Below are positions 51,796 to 60,093 of a stretch of DNA of 64,000 nucleotides, one piece after another. The position numbers and the translations under genes were made by a program. The stretch is from NCBI RefSeq assembly GCF_916858655.1, contig NZ_CAKASL010000001.1, forward strand, positions 186,001 to 250,000, given 5' to 3'. Origin of the DNA: Aeromicrobium sp. Leaf350. Lineage in GTDB: Bacteria > Actinomycetota > Actinomycetes > Propionibacteriales > Nocardioidaceae. Below the pieces are notes generated by a model that was not told where the DNA came from, did no database searches, and worked only from the letters and a program-made list of their open reading frames with translations. Within the stretch, counting starts at the first letter, position 1; each line of letters starts with the position of its first letter.

Positions 51796-52086
51796 ATGAC
51801 GGACGACGACGAGCGCTGGCTCGTGATCGACGGACGCCGCTGGCGTCGTACCGACCCGTCGCTGCCCGAGGACGTCGTCGAGGCCCTGAAGTCCCATTTG
51901 GGGCGGGCGCGGTCCGCGGTCAAGCAGGCCAAGGGCGCCGGCGACGAGGCAGCCGTCCGTCGCGCCCGGGACCGGGTACAGCTCGCCAAGACCGGGCTCG
52001 GCGAGCGGGGTCCGTACTGGTGGGAGGTCGACGAGGCCGACCGCCTCGCCCAGGCCCGCGACGCTCTCCGCGACCTGGGCGACTGA
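51796..52086 (+). CDS. Conserved small soluble protein, 96 aa
   Basis: The protein begins MTDDDERWLVIDGRRWRRTD, continues with a charged helical hairpin (LKSHLGRARSAVKQAKGAGD, RRARDRVQLAKTGLGERG) and ends with a WWEVDEADRLAQAR helix. It resembles a short family common in bacteria that I cannot name with confidence. It lies 25 nt after the preceding gene and may be co-transcribed with it. Confidence 0.65.
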   Translation: MTDDDERWLVIDGRRWRRTDPSLPEDVVEALKSHLGRARSAVKQAKGAGDEAAVRRARDRVQLAKTGLGERGPYWWEVDEADRLAQARDALRDLGD

Positions 52087-52092
52087 GACCGC

Positions 52093-52662
52093 TCAGCCCC
52101 GCGGCAGCGCGAACCGCAGCAGGAGGGCGCCCTCGCTGAAACGTCGCTCCTCGAGCAGCTCGAGCGCGCGGTGGACCCAACCGTCCGGGAAGAGCCGCCG
52201 GCCCGACCCCAGGACGACCGGGTGCACGAACAGCCTGACCTCGTCCACCAGGTCGAGCCGGAACAGCTCGTGGGCGAGCTCGATGCTCCCGGTGAGCACG
52301 ATGTCCGTCCCGTCCTGCGCGACCAGGTCCCTGATCTCGTCGGCCAGCCCGTCCCCGCCCCGCAGGACCGTCGTGCCCTCCCACTCCGGGTCGTCGAGCG
52401 ACCTCGACACGACGTACTTCGCCACCCGGTTCAGGTGGTCGGTGACCCCGGTCGAGTCGTCGGTCTGCTGCGGCCAGAAGCCGCGCATCTCCTCGAACGT
52501 CACCCGACCGACGAGGAAGCCGTCGGACGCCGCCGCGTGCTGACGGGTCACCTCCGACATCTCGGCGTTCTGGGGCGTGTCGGCCGACGGGTCGAACCAC
52601 GACTGCTCGTTGTCGACGATCCCGTCGAGGCTGATCATCTGCGTCACCACGATCCTGCGCAT
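52093..52662 (-). CDS. Dihydrofolate-reductase-family (RibD C-terminal-like) protein
   Basis: A 189-aa protein with the RibD_C/DHFR-like fold: MRRIVVTQMISLDGIVDNEQ (N-terminal strand and SLDG), GFLVGRVTFEEMRGFWP, KYVVSRSL, DIVLTGSIELAHELF and VVLGSGRRLFPDG. Stand-alone members are common in actinobacteria; substrates are unknown and most are not riboflavin enzymes. AGGAAGG precedes the ATG. Convergent with the preceding small gene (stops about 7 nt apart). Confidence 0.85.
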   Translation of the reverse strand: MRRIVVTQMISLDGIVDNEQSWFDPSADTPQNAEMSEVTRQHAAASDGFLVGRVTFEEMRGFWPQQTDDSTGVTDHLNRVAKYVVSRSLDDPEWEGTTVLRGGDGLADEIRDLVAQDGTDIVLTGSIELAHELFRLDLVDEVRLFVHPVVLGSGRRLFPDGWVHRALELLEERRFSEGALLLRFALPRG

Positions 52663-52766
52663 GCCGCGTCCTTCCTGTCCTGTCTCCCTTCCATGCTCGG
52701 TCGGCCCGCGCCCCGTCGCACCTCGGGCTTGCCTCGCACCGTGCGAGGGTCGCTAGGTTCGGCCGG

Positions 52767-53138
52767 GTGAGGGTCTCGGAGCTGTCCGCCAGGACCGGGG
52801 TGTCGATCCACCGCCTGCGCCGGTGGGAGTCGGCCGGGCTCCTGCGCGCCCAGCGGGACGACCTGGGCACGCGCCGGTTCGACGACGACACCGTCCGCGT
52901 CGTGACGTTCGTGGCGATGGCCCGGGACCTCGGCTTCGGACTCGACGAGATCGCCTCCCTGGTGCCCGACTACGCGGCGGGCCGACTCGGCATCGACGAG
53001 CTCGTGTCACGCCTGCACCGCCGGATCACGGCGATCGACGCCGAGATCGCCACCCTCCAGCAGCAACGACGGCGCGTCGTGGACCACGTGGCGTGGTTCG
53101 AGGCGCGACGCCCCACGCCGACGAAGGAGACCCGATGA
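52767..53138 (+). CDS. MerR family transcriptional regulator
   Basis: A 123-aa regulator with an N-terminal winged helix (VSELSARTGVSIHRLRRWES AGLL region) and a dimer coiled coil (HRRITAIDAEIATLQQQRRR). There is no C-terminal ligand or metal-cysteine domain. GTG 52767 lies 7 nt after TAGGTT. Its stop overlaps the start of the next gene (ATGA), so it probably controls that thioesterase-like gene and itself. Confidence 0.88.
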   Translation: MRVSELSARTGVSIHRLRRWESAGLLRAQRDDLGTRRFDDDTVRVVTFVAMARDLGFGLDEIASLVPDYAAGRLGIDELVSRLHRRITAIDAEIATLQQQRRRVVDHVAWFEARRPTPTKETR

Positions 53139-53575
53139 ACGCACCCGCGATCGATCCCGCCCTGAGCCACATCAGCGACATCGTGCATGCGATGCCGATC
53201 GCCCGGACGCTCGGGGTGGAGGTCACCGAGCTGCGGCGCGGGCACGCCGAGCTGCGCACCCCGATCGCCGAGGCGATGACGTTCCGCCCGGGGCAGCTGC
53301 AGGCCGCAGCCGTGTTCGCGGCCGGCGACTGCGCGGCCGTGGCCGCGGCAGGGACGCTGCTGGAACCAGGCTCGTGGGCCGCCACGATCGACGGCACGAT
53401 CAAGCTCGTGGCCCCGGCGTCTGGCACGGGCCTGCGGGCGGTCGGCCGGGTCGTCGACCAGGGCCGGCTGCTCACGACGTGTGCGGCCGACGTCTACGCC
53501 GTCGACGGGGACGACGAGCGCCTGTGCGCGACGTGGCTCGGCACCGCTCGCACCATGGCGCAGCGTCTCCTCTAG
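53135..53575 (+). CDS. Hotdog-fold thioesterase-like protein (PaaI type)
   Basis: A 146-aa protein resembling PaaI/DUF4442 hotdog enzymes: a helix-first N-terminus (HAMPIARTLGVEVTELRRGH) and core strands AELRTPIAEAMTF, TIDGTIKLVAPASGTGLRAV and LTTCAADVYAVDG. These proteins usually hydrolyse acyl-CoA thioesters. The usual HxxH/Asp catalytic residue is not obvious. It is translationally coupled to the MerR gene, and its stop overlaps that of the convergent hydrolase (shared CTAG). Confidence 0.75.
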   Translation: MNAPAIDPALSHISDIVHAMPIARTLGVEVTELRRGHAELRTPIAEAMTFRPGQLQAAAVFAAGDCAAVAAAGTLLEPGSWAATIDGTIKLVAPASGTGLRAVGRVVDQGRLLTTCAADVYAVDGDDERLCATWLGTARTMAQRLL

Positions 53576-54414
53576 GCGCCGGAGCTCTCCAGGAACTCCA
53601 CGACCTGGTGGGCGAAGACGTCGTTGTCGTCCCCAGCCACCATGTGCCCGGCGGCGGCCTCGCGCACGACCGCGTGCGGGATGAGCCGCTGCAGCTCCTC
53701 GGCTCCCTCGGCCGACACGACGTCGGACTGCGCGCCGCGCACGAGCAGCGTCGGGACCTGGACCCGCTCGGCGGCCGGACCCAGACGGTCCTGTCGTGTG
53801 GCGCGGCTCGGCTCGTCCCGCACCTGCAGGAAGGCCGGGTCCCAGTGCCAGCGCCACCGGCCGTCCGGCCCCTGCCGCACGTTCTTCTTCAGCCCGTCGA
53901 GGTTCTTCGGGCGCGGCCGGTGCGGGTTGTAGGCGGCGACGGCGTCCGCGACGTCCTCCAGGGTGGCAAAGCCGTCCGGGGCGGACGCCATGAAGTCGAG
54001 GATGCGCTTCACTCCTTCAGGCTCGGTCCGGGGAGCGACGTCGACGAGCACGAGCGCGCGGGCGGCCACCGCGGACTCGCCCACGGCGATCAGCGAGGTC
54101 ATGCCGCCCATCGAGGCGCCGACCAGCACGGGCTCGATCGCGAGCTGGGACGCCACGGCAGCGAGGTCGCCGACGAGCGCGTCCATGGAGTAGTCACCGT
54201 CCTCGGCCCAGGCGCTGTCGCCGTGCCCGCGGGCGTCGAGGGCGATCGTGGTCCAGCCTGCCGCGGCGAAGCGCGGTCCGCTGCGGTGCCAGGAGTGACG
54301 TGTCTGCCCGCCGCCGTGGAGCAGCAGCACCACGCCGCGCTCGTCGTCCGCGGACCAGCGGTCGGCGACGAGCCGTCCAGCAGCCCCTTCGAGATCGATC
54401 TTCTCGGAGTCCAC
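53572..54414 (-). CDS. Alpha/beta hydrolase
   Basis: A 280-aa hydrolase. Oxyanion region LLLHGGGQTRHSW, nucleophile elbow GASMGGMT, acid in the VLVRGAQSDVVS segment and His in AAAGHMVAGDD complete the triad. The cap region is small (KRILDFMASAPDGFATLEDV). GTG 54414 has GAGGGGGA upstream. The substrate cannot be inferred; an esterase, epoxide hydrolase or haloalkane dehalogenase relative would all look alike at this level. Confidence 0.9.
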   Translation of the reverse strand: MDSEKIDLEGAAGRLVADRWSADDERGVVLLLHGGGQTRHSWHRSGPRFAAAGWTTIALDARGHGDSAWAEDGDYSMDALVGDLAAVASQLAIEPVLVGASMGGMTSLIAVGESAVAARALVLVDVAPRTEPEGVKRILDFMASAPDGFATLEDVADAVAAYNPHRPRPKNLDGLKKNVRQGPDGRWRWHWDPAFLQVRDEPSRATRQDRLGPAAERVQVPTLLVRGAQSDVVSAEGAEELQRLIPHAVVREAAAGHMVAGDDNDVFAHQVVEFLESSGA

Positions 54415-54504
54415 GGATCCCCCTCGCTCGGCGAAGGACGCGCAGGCGCGCCCCGACGTCGTCCGGCCACGTCGCGTCGCACGCTAGCGCACGGTGCTCG
54501 ACCC

Positions 54505-55347
54505 TCAGCCGAGGGCGAGCAGCTCGGTGAGCGTCAAGGGCTCGCGGCCTGTGAGCGCCAGGACGTCGCCCGAGATCTCGGACTGCTCTCCCCGCGCGAT
54601 CGAGGTGTAGGTCGAGACCCAGGCGTCGAGCTGCCACTGGGGCGCCCCGTACCCGGCGCGGGAGGCGTAGGCCTCCTCGATCGTCTCGTCGTGGAAGCGC
54701 ACGTCGGTGCCCCGTGCGGCCGCGATGGCCCCCGCCACCTCGGACATGGTCAGGGCCTCACGACCCGTCAGGTCGTAGGTGCGACCCAGGTGCGAGTCGG
54801 GGTTCCGCAGCACCGCGACCGCGGACCGGGCGACGTCCTCGCGGGCCACGAGCGCCGCGCGGCCGTCGCCGGCGGGGCCGCGGATCACGCCGTCGTCGCC
54901 CACGAAGTGCGGCATCAGGTCGAGGTAGAACGCGTCGCGCAGGAAGGTCCACCCCAGGCCGGACGCCCGGAGGTACTCCTCCGTCACGCCGTGGTCGCGG
55001 GCGAGGGTGAACACCGCTTCCGGGCCGGCGGCGTGGAAGGACGTGTAGACGACGTGCCGCACACCGGCCGCAGCCGCTGCGTCAATGAACGAGCGGTGCA
55101 GGTCGAGGCGGTGCGTGCTCTCCGGCGCCGACACCATGAACAGCACGTCGACACCCGCCATGGCCACGGCCGACGCGGACCGGTCGCCGTAGTCGGCCGG
55201 GCGCACCTCGGCCCCGTCGAGGTCGGGCGCGCGCTGCGGGGAGCGCACGAGCAGCCGCTGTCTGACGCCCGCGTCGGCGAGCAGCCGGGCCACTGCACCC
55301 CCCACCGACCCGGTCGATCCGGTCACGGCCACGAGTGGCTGGGTCAC
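54505..55347 (-). CDS. NmrA/QorB-like NAD(P)-binding protein
   Basis: A 280-aa atypical short-chain dehydrogenase. The nucleotide loop is TGSTGSVGGAVARLL, followed by LLVRSPQRAPDL (NADP-type Arg) and HVVYTSFHAAGPEAV. There is no YxxxK catalytic pair in the usual place, as in NmrA/QorB proteins that sense or oxidise quinones. GAGGAG precedes the GTG. The stop is 90 nt from the start of the downstream hydrolase. Confidence 0.86.
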   Translation of the reverse strand: MTQPLVAVTGSTGSVGGAVARLLADAGVRQRLLVRSPQRAPDLDGAEVRPADYGDRSASAVAMAGVDVLFMVSAPESTHRLDLHRSFIDAAAAAGVRHVVYTSFHAAGPEAVFTLARDHGVTEEYLRASGLGWTFLRDAFYLDLMPHFVGDDGVIRGPAGDGRAALVAREDVARSAVAVLRNPDSHLGRTYDLTGREALTMSEVAGAIAAARGTDVRFHDETIEEAYASRAGYGAPQWQLDAWVSTYTSIARGEQSEISGDVLALTGREPLTLTELLALG

Positions 55348-55393
55348 GTCGGTCTCCTCGGTCGGGCTGTGGTCGCCACCCTAGGCTGACGGC

Positions 55394-56368
55394 ATGTCAC
55401 GCGTCCGAGTCCTCGTGATCGCCGTCTCGGTGCTGCTTCCGGTGCTGGTGCTCGTGGCCCTCGTGCTGCGTCCCGTGCCCGCCCAGACCCGCGACGCCTC
55501 CGTCGTCGTCGTGGCGACCGACGTGGTGTCCGCCGGGCTGGTGGACGCGTTCGAGACGGCCGGGGACGACGTCGTGGAGCCGTTGACCGCGTCCTCGTCG
55601 GAGGAGGCCCGGGTCGCCGTCGAGCAGGGCGATGTCGTCGCAGCGCTGACGGTGGACCTCGAGGCCGAGAACGACGTGCTCTACGTGGCCGGCGCCAACG
55701 GCAGCCGCGTCAACACCGCCGTCATCACCGCGGTCGAGGACGTCATGGCGACCTTCGACCGCACCGTGGTCGTGCAGGATGTGAACCCGGCGGACGTCCG
55801 CCCGGTGGTGCCGCCCGTGCTCGTGGCGGTCGGGCTGCTCCTGGGGATCGTCACCATGCTCGTGCGGCGCTGGGGCGGCAGATTCCGTCGCACTGCGCGA
55901 CCGCCCCGCCACCTGGCGGAGCGCATCGGCACCGACGCGCTGCTGTATGGCGTCGTCCTCGGGCTCGCCGCCGTGTTCGCCGGCCTGCCCGGGTCGCCGC
56001 CGGTGTGGATCGGGCTCGGTGTGCTGCTCGTCGCGCTCTCGGCGACCCTGACGGCCGCCGTCCTGCGGGCGATCGGGGCGTGGGGTCTCGGCCTGGTCGT
56101 GGCTCTGCTCGTGCTGCCGACCTGGGTCATCGTGCGGGCCCCGCACGTGCAGCTGCTGCCGGCGTCCTTCGAGGCGGTCGGTCGCTGGCTCCCGCACGGC
56201 GCCGCTGCCGACGTCGCCTCGCGCATGGCCCTGTTCGGGGACACCGGGAGTGCTCAGCCGTGGCTCGTCCTGCTCGCCTGGGCGGCGGTGGGCGTCGCCG
56301 CCCTCGTGCTCGTCCTCCGGTTCACGCGCGCACCCTCGTCCGAGGTCGCCGTCGTCGCCGAGGACTGA
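55394..56368 (+). CDS. Polytopic membrane protein, ABC-2/YhgE-like
   Basis: A 324-aa protein: first membrane helix (VLVIAVSVLLPVLVLVALVL), an extracytoplasmic domain of about 110 residues (QTRDASVVVVATDVVSAGLV onward), then at least five helices. It resembles ABC-2-type permeases or the YhgE/Pip family but no signature is decisive. TAGGCT lies exactly 6 nt before the ATG (leaderless). It ends 3 nt before the convergent epimerase stop. No ATPase partner is next to it. Confidence 0.65.
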   Translation: MSRVRVLVIAVSVLLPVLVLVALVLRPVPAQTRDASVVVVATDVVSAGLVDAFETAGDDVVEPLTASSSEEARVAVEQGDVVAALTVDLEAENDVLYVAGANGSRVNTAVITAVEDVMATFDRTVVVQDVNPADVRPVVPPVLVAVGLLLGIVTMLVRRWGGRFRRTARPPRHLAERIGTDALLYGVVLGLAAVFAGLPGSPPVWIGLGVLLVALSATLTAAVLRAIGAWGLGLVVALLVLPTWVIVRAPHVQLLPASFEAVGRWLPHGAAADVASRMALFGDTGSAQPWLVLLAWAAVGVAALVLVLRFTRAPSSEVAVVAED

Positions 56369-56371
56369 GGC

Positions 56372-57331
56372 TCAGAGCAGGCCCTCCTGGCGCAGCCAGG
56401 CCTCCACACGCACCATGCCCTCGGCCAGGTCGACCGTCGGCTCGTAGCCGAGCAGGCGTCGGGCCTTCTCGATCGAGTACGTGCCGGTGCGGCAGAAGTA
56501 CCGCACCGCGACCGTGCTGACCTCCGTGCCGGGATCGAGCATCCGGGCCGGGACGGCTGCGCCACCGGCGATGGCGAGCGCGAGCGAGGTCGGCAGCAGC
56601 ACGGGCCGGCGACCGAGCATGCGGTAGTAGTGGCCGAAGAACTCGGCCGTGGTCACCCCGACGCCTCCCGCGAGGGTGAAGACCTGACCCGCTCCCTCGG
56701 GTCGCAGCGCGGCGAGGCTGATGCCGTCGACCAGGTCGTCCACGTAGACCGGGCTGTGGATCCCCCGCCCCCGCGCGGGCAGGAAGAACTGACGCTTGCG
56801 GATCATCTCGACCGGCAGGACCGTCCACGGACGGGACGCCGGACCGTACACGTCGCCGGGTCGCACGATCGTGGCCTCGAGCTGACCGGCCGCGTGCGCC
56901 TGGAGCACGACCTGCTCGGACGCGATCCGGGTGTCGACGTACGGGTTGCCGTCGGGGCGCACGGGGTGGTCCTCGGTGACGCCGTCGGGAAAGCCGAGGT
57001 CGGAGAACACCCGGATCGACGACAGGTGGACGAAGCGGCCGACCTCGGCGCTGACCGCCGCGTCGAGCACGCGCCGGGTCCCGAGCACGTTGACCCGCCA
57101 GGCCTCCTCCAGCGTGGGCGAGTTCGAGACCAGCGCGGCGGTGTGGATCAGGACGTCGCTGCCGGCGAGGTGCTCCTGCCACGCAGCGGGCTCCCCCACG
57201 TCTCCGGCGACGACACCGCGGTCCGGGTCGGCCACGAGGTCGAGACCCCGTGCCTCGTGCCCGTCGGCGGCGAAGCGCGCGAGGAGGTGCCGTCCGATGA
57301 AGCCGTTCGCGCCCGTGACGAAGATTCGCAT
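56372..57331 (-). CDS. Extended SDR, NAD-dependent epimerase/dehydratase family
   Basis: A 319-aa protein with NAD loop VTGANGFIGRHLLARF and the strand VLIHTAALVSNSP. The catalytic region reads NPYVDTRIASEQVV: the expected YxxxK has Arg in place of Lys, which may weaken the usual Tyr-Lys mechanism. The C-terminal substrate domain and RRLLGYEPTVDLAEGMVRVE match sugar-epimerase or 3-beta-hydroxysteroid-dehydrogenase-like proteins. A CACAAT hexamer 6 nt before the ATG may be a weak -10. Confidence 0.85.
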   Translation of the reverse strand: MRIFVTGANGFIGRHLLARFAADGHEARGLDLVADPDRGVVAGDVGEPAAWQEHLAGSDVLIHTAALVSNSPTLEEAWRVNVLGTRRVLDAAVSAEVGRFVHLSSIRVFSDLGFPDGVTEDHPVRPDGNPYVDTRIASEQVVLQAHAAGQLEATIVRPGDVYGPASRPWTVLPVEMIRKRQFFLPARGRGIHSPVYVDDLVDGISLAALRPEGAGQVFTLAGGVGVTTAEFFGHYYRMLGRRPVLLPTSLALAIAGGAAVPARMLDPGTEVSTVAVRYFCRTGTYSIEKARRLLGYEPTVDLAEGMVRVEAWLRQEGLL

Positions 57332-57413
57332 GGCGTCATTGTGACGGCACGAACACGAATCTGACAGGGCTTCCGGTCAGATAGTTCCGGTCGGCAGCCC
57401 CTATCGTCGTCCC

Positions 57414-57773
57414 GTGAACCGCACCACCGACCTCGGGCTCGTCGCCGGGGGTGGCGCGATCGGCACGCTGCTGCGGTTCGGGCTCGACGAAGCGGTCGGC
57501 TCGGTCGGCGACCTCCCCCTCTCGACGCTGCTCGTCAACCTCGTCGGCTCGCTCGCCCTCGGCCTGCTCGTGGGCCACGGTGTCTCCGATCGCCTGCGGC
57601 TGCTGCTGGGCACGGGCGTGATCGGCGGGTTCACGACGTACAGCGCCTTCGCCGTGCAGACGCAGGAGCTCGGGTCGGCCTCCGAGGTCGTGCTGAGCGC
57701 GGTCTACCCGGTGGTGACCGTCGTCGGGGGCTTCGCCCTCGCCGTGCTCGGCCTGCGCTGGGGCCGTCGATGA
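57414..57773 (+). CDS. Fluoride channel subunit (Fluc/CrcB), first of pair
   Basis: A 119-aa, four-helix protein of the Fluc family that lets fluoride leave the cell. Motifs: GGGAIGTLLRFGLDE, TLLVNLVGSLALGLL (the conserved Asn) and GVIGGFTTYSAFAV (the Phe box). GTG 57414 is 6 nt after TATCGT, so there is no leader for a fluoride riboswitch. Its stop overlaps the second subunit's start, indicating a heterodimeric, two-gene channel. Confidence 0.92.
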   Translation: MNRTTDLGLVAGGGAIGTLLRFGLDEAVGSVGDLPLSTLLVNLVGSLALGLLVGHGVSDRLRLLLGTGVIGGFTTYSAFAVQTQELGSASEVVLSAVYPVVTVVGGFALAVLGLRWGRR

Positions 57774-58126
57774 CGGGCATCGCGCTCGCGCTCGCGGTCG
57801 CCGCTGCGGGAGGTGCCGGCGCCGCGCTGCGACACCTCGTCGACGAGCTCGTCCCCGCCCGCGGCCACGTCCCGTCGGCGCTGCTCGTCATCAACGCGAC
57901 CGGCTCGTTCGCCCTCGGGGTCCTCGTCTCGGTCACGGCGGACACGACCTGGCACACGGTCGTCGGCACGGGGCTGCTCGGCGGATACACGACCTTCAGC
58001 GCCGCGAGCCTCGACGCCGCGCTCCGATGGGTCGACGGCGAGCGGGCGAGCGGCGCCCGGTCGGCCGCGTTGATGCTCGCCGTCTGCGTCGCCGCGGCGT
58101 TCGCGGGGGTCAGCGTCGGAGGTTGA
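57770..58126 (+). CDS. Fluoride channel subunit (Fluc/CrcB), second of pair
   Basis: A 118-aa partner of the preceding subunit: GGAGAALRHLVDELV, SALLVINATGSFALGVL and GLLGGYTTFSAASLDA. The Tyr/Phe at the Phe-box position differs from its partner (GGFTTYS versus GGYTTFS), so the two faces of the channel are not identical. ATG 57770 overlaps the first gene by 4 nt. Inserted head-to-tail like other tandem Fluc genes. Confidence 0.92.
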   Translation: MTGIALALAVAAAGGAGAALRHLVDELVPARGHVPSALLVINATGSFALGVLVSVTADTTWHTVVGTGLLGGYTTFSAASLDAALRWVDGERASGARSAALMLAVCVAAAFAGVSVGG

Positions 58127-58216
58127 GGTCGCCGGGACGGTCCACGATGCAGAACCCGGTTCGGATCGTCCCGTCCGCGACGCATGCTGGGAGCAACGAC
58201 CAGTGCAGGGGGATCC

Positions 58217-58654
58217 ATGACCGACCGCGACCTCTCGACCTTCTGGCGGGCCGAGCCCTCGAGCGAGGGCCGACCGCCCCGCGTGCTGATCCGCGTGTTC
58301 CTCGAGCCGGACCGACTCGGGCAGGGCATCGCGTACTACGAGCGCCTGCAGGCGGTCGAGGTCGACGCGATCTTCCCCTACCCGGAGGCGGGCCTGCGAC
58401 TGGCGACGGTCGGCGGCTTCCTCCTGATCGAGGGTGACGACAAGCGTCTCGCTCCCTTCCGCTCGACGACCGGCACGCTGCTCGTCGACGACGTCACGCC
58501 GTACTACGACCAGCTCGTCGCCGACGGGGCAGAGATCGTCGTGCCCCTGCAGTCCGTGCCGACCGGCTCGGGGTTCAACGCGCGCCACCCCGACGGCACC
58601 GTCGTCGAGTACGTGCAGCACCGCCCGACACCGCAGGAGCTCACCGCCGGCTGA
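58217..58654 (+). CDS. VOC/glyoxalase-fold protein
   Basis: A 145-aa protein starting MTDRDLSTFWRAEPSSEGRP. Paired beta-alpha-beta halves (RVLIRVFLEPDRLGQGIAYY and TGTLLVDDVTPYYDQLVADG) and the RHPDGTVVEYVQH ending are typical of the vicinal oxygen chelate fold. AGGGGG precedes ATG 58217. Metal ligands are not clear. Enzymatic or binding role unknown. Confidence 0.78.
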   Translation: MTDRDLSTFWRAEPSSEGRPPRVLIRVFLEPDRLGQGIAYYERLQAVEVDAIFPYPEAGLRLATVGGFLLIEGDDKRLAPFRSTTGTLLVDDVTPYYDQLVADGAEIVVPLQSVPTGSGFNARHPDGTVVEYVQHRPTPQELTAG

Positions 58655-59132
58655 GGCACCGGACCGGCGGCGGTGAGTGAGAGCGGTCGGTCTCGGCTCG
58701 GGCCAGGTGCGGGAAAAGCAGCACGGACCAGGAGCCGGTCGGTCTCGGCTCGCGGTCGGGTGCACGACCGAGGTCGAGGGATTGCGGTCGCCGGAGTAAT
58801 CGTGATCCCTTGACCTTGCCGCGGCGACGACGAAGGTCGAGGGGTTGAGGGTGCCAGGGCGACCACAAACCCTCGACCTCCGTCGTCAGGGACCGGAAAC
58901 GATGCATCCGGGTAGCCCCAACAACCGCAACGCCTCATCCCCGGTCCGACGAGGACCGCCGATGATGCATTCCGGCACCCCAGGCAGCCCGAATGCATCA
59001 CCTCCGGTCCCAGCCACGCCGGATCGTCCGTGCCCGCCTGTCGCCGACCAACCGGCGGCGGCCGGCAACCCGGCGGTCCCACCGCGCGACCGGCGGGGTC
59101 CTCGCGCGGCACGAGTCGGTAGCGTGGTGGCC
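58655..59132. repeat. 478-nt gene-free region with direct and inverted repeats
   Basis: No convincing gene. A 17-nt word (CGGTCGGTCTCGGCTCG) occurs at 58684-58700 and 58736-58752. An 18-bp inverted pair (58826-58843 and 58870-58887, one mismatch) encloses a 26-nt loop and contains AGGTCGAGGG, a word also seen near 58770. Two imperfect copies of a 47-nt unit starting GATGCAT lie at 58901-58947 and 58964-59010. The dapD promoter element TAGCGT ends the region. It looks like decayed or spreading repeats. Confidence 0.6.
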
Positions 59133-60074
59133 ATGACGACGGAGCACCCCGGCGCCCACGCCTTCGGCCTTGCCACCCTCACGCAGGACGGCACCGTCCT
59201 CGACGTCTGGTACCCGGAGCCGCGCCTCGGAGCCGCCAGCGCCCACGACCACGAGCCGGAGGCCCTGACCGCGGCCGATCGTGACGACGCGATCCGCGGC
59301 GTGCGGGTCGCGGTCGTGCACACCGTGATCGACGACCTCGGCCAGGCGCCGACCGACGCGTACGACGTCTACCTGCGCCTGCACCTGCTGTCGCACCGGC
59401 TCGTGCAGCCGCACGGCCAGAACCTCGACGGCATCTTCGGCCTGCTGGCCAACGTCGCCTGGACCTCGCTCGGCCCCGTCGCGGTCGCCGACCTCGACGC
59501 GGCACGCGCCCGCGCGCGTGCGCAGGGCCTCCACCTCGCCGTCACGAGCGTCGACAAGTTCCCGCGCATGACCGACTACGTCGTGCCCTCCGGCGTGCGC
59601 ATCGCCGACGCCGACCGCGTCCGCCTCGGCGCGCACCTGGCTGACGGCACGACCGTGATGCACGAGGGCTTCGTGAACTTCAACGCCGGCACGCTCGGGC
59701 ACGCGATGGTCGAGGGCCGCATCTCGGCCGGCGTGGTCGTCGGCGACGGCAGCGACATCGGCGGCGGCGCGTCCATCATGGGCACGCTCTCGGGCGGCGG
59801 GTCGCAGGTCATCAGCATCGGCTCCAACAGCCTGCTCGGCGCGAACTCCGGCATCGGCATCAGCCTCGGCGACGACTGCGTCGTCGCCGCGGGCACCTAC
59901 GTCACGGCCGCCAGCAAGGTGACGCTCCCGGACGGCACGGTCGTCAAGGCCCTCGAGCTGTCGGGACAGAACGGCCTTCTCTTCCTCCTCAACACCGAGA
60001 CGGGCCGCCTCGAGGCGCGCCCGCGCGGCGAGCGCGCCGGCATCGAGCTGAACGCCGCGCTCCACGCCAACTGA
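59133..60074 (+). CDS. dapD: Tetrahydrodipicolinate N-succinyltransferase
   Basis: A 313-aa actinobacterial-type DapD of the succinylase lysine/diaminopimelate pathway. The left-handed beta-helix hexad repeats are clear ([60 protein letters not shown]). ATG 59133 is 7 nt after TAGCGT; the frame continues upstream through repeat DNA, which was rejected as coding. It lies near no other dap gene in the window; lysA is 10 kb away. Confidence 0.96.
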   Translation: MTTEHPGAHAFGLATLTQDGTVLDVWYPEPRLGAASAHDHEPEALTAADRDDAIRGVRVAVVHTVIDDLGQAPTDAYDVYLRLHLLSHRLVQPHGQNLDGIFGLLANVAWTSLGPVAVADLDAARARARAQGLHLAVTSVDKFPRMTDYVVPSGVRIADADRVRLGAHLADGTTVMHEGFVNFNAGTLGHAMVEGRISAGVVVGDGSDIGGGASIMGTLSGGGSQVISIGSNSLLGANSGIGISLGDDCVVAAGTYVTAASKVTLPDGTVVKALELSGQNGLLFLLNTETGRLEARPRGERAGIELNAALHAN

Positions 60075-60093
60075 TGCCGGCCGCGCCCACTCC

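Noticed and set aside
57344..57413. Possible fluoride riboswitch before the Fluc pair
   Set aside because: The first gene appears leaderless and only about 80 nt separate it from the divergent epimerase start; no riboswitch-like fold was seen.
58845..59132. In-frame N-terminal extension of DapD by about 96 residues, with repeated [19 protein letters not shown] peptides
   Set aside because: DapD of normal length starts at 59133 with a promoter element 7 nt upstream; the extra peptide only mirrors the DNA repeats of the gap.
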